This document shows, one piece after another, positions 61,899 to 64,000 of a stretch of DNA of 64,000 nt. The DNA is taken from positions 1 to 64,000 of the forward strand of contig JAEYWP010000010.1 in assembly GCA_023428905.1 (NCBI GenBank), written 5' to 3'. The DNA comes from Verrucomicrobiota bacterium (GTDB taxonomy: Bacteria > Verrucomicrobiota > Verrucomicrobiia > Opitutales > Opitutaceae). The number at the start of each line of letters is the position of its first letter. Position 1 is the first letter of the stretch. Position numbers and translations under genes: made by a program. A model generated the notes under the pieces. It was not told the origin of the DNA. It did no database searches and worked only from the letters and a program-made list of their open reading frames with translations.

Positions 61899-61936
61899 AG
61901 GTGTGGGCCCGGAAAAGGTCGGAAGAGGCGGTGGAA

Positions 61937-63358
61937 TTAGCCGAGGTAGAGGCCGTCGGCAATCGCGGGCTTTGGAGATTGTTTGCTCCAGGCTTCCGCA
62001 AACGAGTCCTCGTCGTAGCCGAAGAGCGGTGACACTTCCACCGTCACGCCGGGGAGTCCGGAGGCGTCCGTCGGAAGCGCCGCGCCATTGGCCTTGAGCC
62101 AGCGCGCGAACTGGCGCAGCTGGTCCTCGCGGCAGGTTTTCGGAGAGTCCACCCCCTCGGCGTTCTTGACCGGGCTGAAGTCGTCGGCGCGGCGCGTCTC
62201 GATCACAATCGGGTTTCGCGCGAAGGGTAGCGCGTCGAAGACAAACATCTCAAACTTCACCCCGTTCGGTTTCTCCGGTTTCACCGGGTTTCCGGCCGCG
62301 TCCACCGTGGGAATCTTCTTGTCGGCGCGGTGGAACGGCAGGGCCACGCCCTCCCCGCCCTGCGCCATCCGGCGGATGAACTTCGTATCCACAATATGGA
62401 TGGCGATCGAGCCGGCGATGAAGCGGAGCTTCCCGGCCGAATCGGTCTGGCGCTGCATCTCCATCGGCAGGTCGCTGTATTCGACCACCACGAGCTTGCC
62501 GTTCTGCCAGCAGAAATGGCCGAGCTTTTCCTCCGGGTACGCCTTCGGGACCATCTTGCTCGACATCTCCGATTTGCGGAGGAGGTGAAAGCCGATGAAG
62601 GCCGGGTCCACGCAGCGCACCAGGGGATTGTCCACCTGGAAGTAGCTGAGGGTGTCGATCCCTTCGCGGTCCATCAGGTCCAGGGCGCCGCTCCGGGCAA
62701 GTGCACGGAGAGAACCGCCATGCCCGTCCGGGCTCATCGCGATCGCACCCTTGCCCTCGAGAAGGATCCGCCCCTGGAAATCCACCGCCGGCATGCGGCC
62801 CTGGCGGAAGAAATGAACCCGCTGCGCGTCCAGGCCGAAATATGCGTTCTCCTTAAAAAAGCCCTCCGTCGCGGCGTGGTTCGCGTGGCTGGTCATGATG
62901 AACCAGTGCAGCGGTTTTCCATAACGCCGGCCCGCGGCCTGGATCTTTTCCGCAAAGACCTGAAAGAGGGTCTTCTTTTTCAACGGCGTGACGGGATAGG
63001 TGCCCTTCGGGCCGTCGTACCCAAGCCGCGTCCCCTGACCGCCCGCCACGGTGAAGACCGCGACCCGGCCGGCGCGCAACGCCTCCTCACCCGCGACCTT
63101 GGCCACCGCCCAATCCGCTGCCTTGCCGCCATTTTCGGGCAACATCTCATACGGCGCCGGCTCCAGGCCGGTGAGATCCACGGCGGCGGTGCCCTTCGCC
63201 AGCAGCGTCCGCGTCAAGTGGTCGAGCTCCCCGAGGTCGATCTCGGCCGCTTCGTCCAGAAGGCGCTGCTGCGAGGCGGCGTCAAGTTGCGGGTAGAACG
63301 CGAAGACATGTCCCTGTCCGGCGCGTTTGAAGGTGTCGATAAGGTCAGTCGAGGCCAT
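61937..63358 (-). CDS. UDP-sugar pyrophosphorylase (UAP1-like)
   Basis: A 473-residue enzyme of the eukaryote-like UDPGP/UAP fold. The nucleotide-binding signature is VAGGQGTRLGYDGPKGTYPV near residues 100-119. WFIMTSHANHAAT, FFRQGRMPAVD, GHGG and FQVDNPLVRCVDPAFIGFH follow, which suggest UDP-N-acetylhexosamine pyrophosphorylase rather than bacterial GalU or GlmU. It forms UDP-sugar from UTP and sugar-1-phosphate. Upstream on the same strand is ftsB (89-base gap) and downstream is the phosphohexomutase, so sugar activation for envelope synthesis is likely. Glucose versus GlcNAc is unresolved. Confidence 0.9.
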   Translation of the reverse strand: MASTDLIDTFKRAGQGHVFAFYPQLDAASQQRLLDEAAEIDLGELDHLTRTLLAKGTAAVDLTGLEPAPYEMLPENGGKAADWAVAKVAGEEALRAGRVAVFTVAGGQGTRLGYDGPKGTYPVTPLKKKTLFQVFAEKIQAAGRRYGKPLHWFIMTSHANHAATEGFFKENAYFGLDAQRVHFFRQGRMPAVDFQGRILLEGKGAIAMSPDGHGGSLRALARSGALDLMDREGIDTLSYFQVDNPLVRCVDPAFIGFHLLRKSEMSSKMVPKAYPEEKLGHFCWQNGKLVVVEYSDLPMEMQRQTDSAGKLRFIAGSIAIHIVDTKFIRRMAQGGEGVALPFHRADKKIPTVDAAGNPVKPEKPNGVKFEMFVFDALPFARNPIVIETRRADDFSPVKNAEGVDSPKTCREDQLRQFARWLKANGAALPTDASGLPGVTVEVSPLFGYDEDSFAEAWSKQSPKPAIADGLYLG

Positions 63359-63447
63359 GAGAGTGGGCGCAAAGGATTGGATTTCGGGCGATCGGTTCCG
63401 GAAAGAATAGAGCTGCAGCAGGTGCAGGATGCGACGCGACCTCCGGG

Positions 63448-63729
63448 TCAGGGTTCGAACCGGAAAATATACTCGTCCGGTTTGGCGTAACCGAGACGGC
63501 GTCGAATCACCATCTCCACGTACGCGGGGTCGGAGCGCAGCCGGTCCAGGATTTTTTCCTGCTCCTTGAGCTTTTGCTCCACCTCCACAAGGCGCTGGCG
63601 GGCGCGGGTCTCCATCTCAAGAAGACGGTTGTATTCACGCCGGGTCTGGAGAAAAAACACCCCGGATCCCGCCACCAGACTCACGAAGAGCAGCAGGTAG
63701 AAAACGATGATCAGGCGGCGCAGCGTCAC
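63448..63729 (-). CDS. ftsB: septum formation initiator (FtsB/DivIC family)
   Basis: A 93-residue protein with one helix (LIIVFYLLLFVSLVAGSGVFF) near residues 6-26, followed by a coiled coil (YNRLLEMETRARQRLVEVEQ, KLKEQEKILDRL). It then shows SDPAYVEMVIRRRLGYAKPDEYIF, the conserved FtsB/DivIC C-terminal motif with LGY and the acidic DE. It joins FtsL and FtsQ at the division site. Length matches the family. It is divergent from the ExeA-type gene. Confidence 0.93.
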   Translation of the reverse strand: MTLRRLIIVFYLLLFVSLVAGSGVFFLQTRREYNRLLEMETRARQRLVEVEQKLKEQEKILDRLRSDPAYVEMVIRRRLGYAKPDEYIFRFEP

Positions 63730-63858
63730 GGCGTTAAGGTGGGCACATAAACGACGGGCCGGTAACGATGTAAAGGAGCTTTCAAAGCATTCACTCTCTT
63801 TTAGATCGGATGATTTTAGCGTGCGTTTTTTACCCCCCGTCCCTACTCAGAAACGCAA

Positions 63859-64000
63859 ATGTATCAGAACTTCTACGGGTTTACGGAGATGCCGTTCAAC
63901 ATCACCCCGGACCCGAAGTTCCTTTACCTGAGCCCAAGCCACCTGGAAGCGCTGCAGCACCTCAAGTTCGGGGTCGAACAGCGGAAGGGGTTTATCGTGG
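63859..64000 (+). CDS. ExeA/GspA-type AAA+ ATPase (partial, N-terminal)
   Basis: The frame opens at ATG 63859 and continues past the window. It encodes MYQNFYGFTEMPFNI followed by TPDPKFLYLSPSHLEALQHL and KFGVEQRKGFIV. This is the characteristic start of ExeA/MshM-type ATPases of type II secretion and pili (PFxLTPDPxFLYLSxxHxEAL...GF), just before the Walker A motif. Only 47 residues are visible, so Walker A/B and any peptidoglycan-binding domain cannot be checked. Confidence 0.85.
   Translation, partial: MYQNFYGFTEMPFNITPDPKFLYLSPSHLEALQHLKFGVEQRKGFIV

Overview
The window is a GC-rich bacterial chromosome segment with densely packed, mostly operonic genes and a Gram-negative cell plan: RND pumps, a TolC-like channel, TonB/ExbB/ExbD, lipoproteins and Lgt. 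The closest fit I can infer is Verrucomicrobiota, Opitutaceae-like. The reasons are a Sec-type (clade II) nitrous oxide reductase cluster, eukaryote-like UDP-sugar pyrophosphorylase, secreted FG-GAP and propeller proteins, and short intergenic repeats. Taxonomy is inference; there is no rRNA gene. No phage, insertion sequence or CRISPR array was seen.

Region 1 (1-3.8 kb): the end of an RND pump gene overlapping surE tail to tail, a lipid-kinase-family gene, a decayed RND-adaptor remnant with one clear frameshift, a small secreted protein and an orphan ParB-fold protein. Region 2 (3.9-10.8 kb): the accessory highlight, a compact nitrous-oxide respiration locus on the minus strand. Its order is azurin-like cupredoxin, nosZ, a four-helix membrane protein, nosD, nosF, nosY, with the last four translationally coupled by 4-base overlaps. 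A CusF-Sco fusion lipoprotein diverges from it. nosL, nosR, nosG, nosH and nosC are not in the window.

Region 3 (11-20 kb): tRNA-Ala(GGC), four in-register 35-bp degenerate tandem repeats, an exbB-exbD-tonB operon, a PfkB kinase-tmk-holB operon, an alpha/beta hydrolase and mutS. Region 4 (19.9-32.3 kb, all minus strand): a receiver-PP2C-STAS fusion; an operon of DAHP synthase, HtrA-like protease, a 622-residue secreted protein and an FG-GAP protein; a maf-tonB2-rluA operon; and a TolC-like channel. Region 5 (32.4-40 kb): nadE, hemL, an S55-type secreted protein, a REP-like repeat cluster and a large secreted propeller protein.

Region 6 (40-50.5 kb): RND pump and adaptor, gcvT-gcvH, lgt, a small lipoprotein, aguA-aguB (agmatine to putrescine) and hisG. 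Region 7 (50.6-59.9 kb): an OmpR-type regulator, a stand-alone 5'-3' exonuclease, a Nudix hydrolase, pdhA-pdhB-pdhC with a terminator, then a hybrid histidine kinase overlapping a double-receiver regulator behind a possibly structured leader. Region 8 (59.9-64 kb): ftsB, UDP-sugar pyrophosphorylase and phosphohexomutase on the minus strand, and the start of an ExeA-type ATPase running off the end.

Functionally, the nos locus links copper handling (CusF-Sco, NosDFY) to periplasmic electron delivery (azurin) and N2O reduction (NosZ). The rest is mainly core metabolism, envelope transport and signalling.
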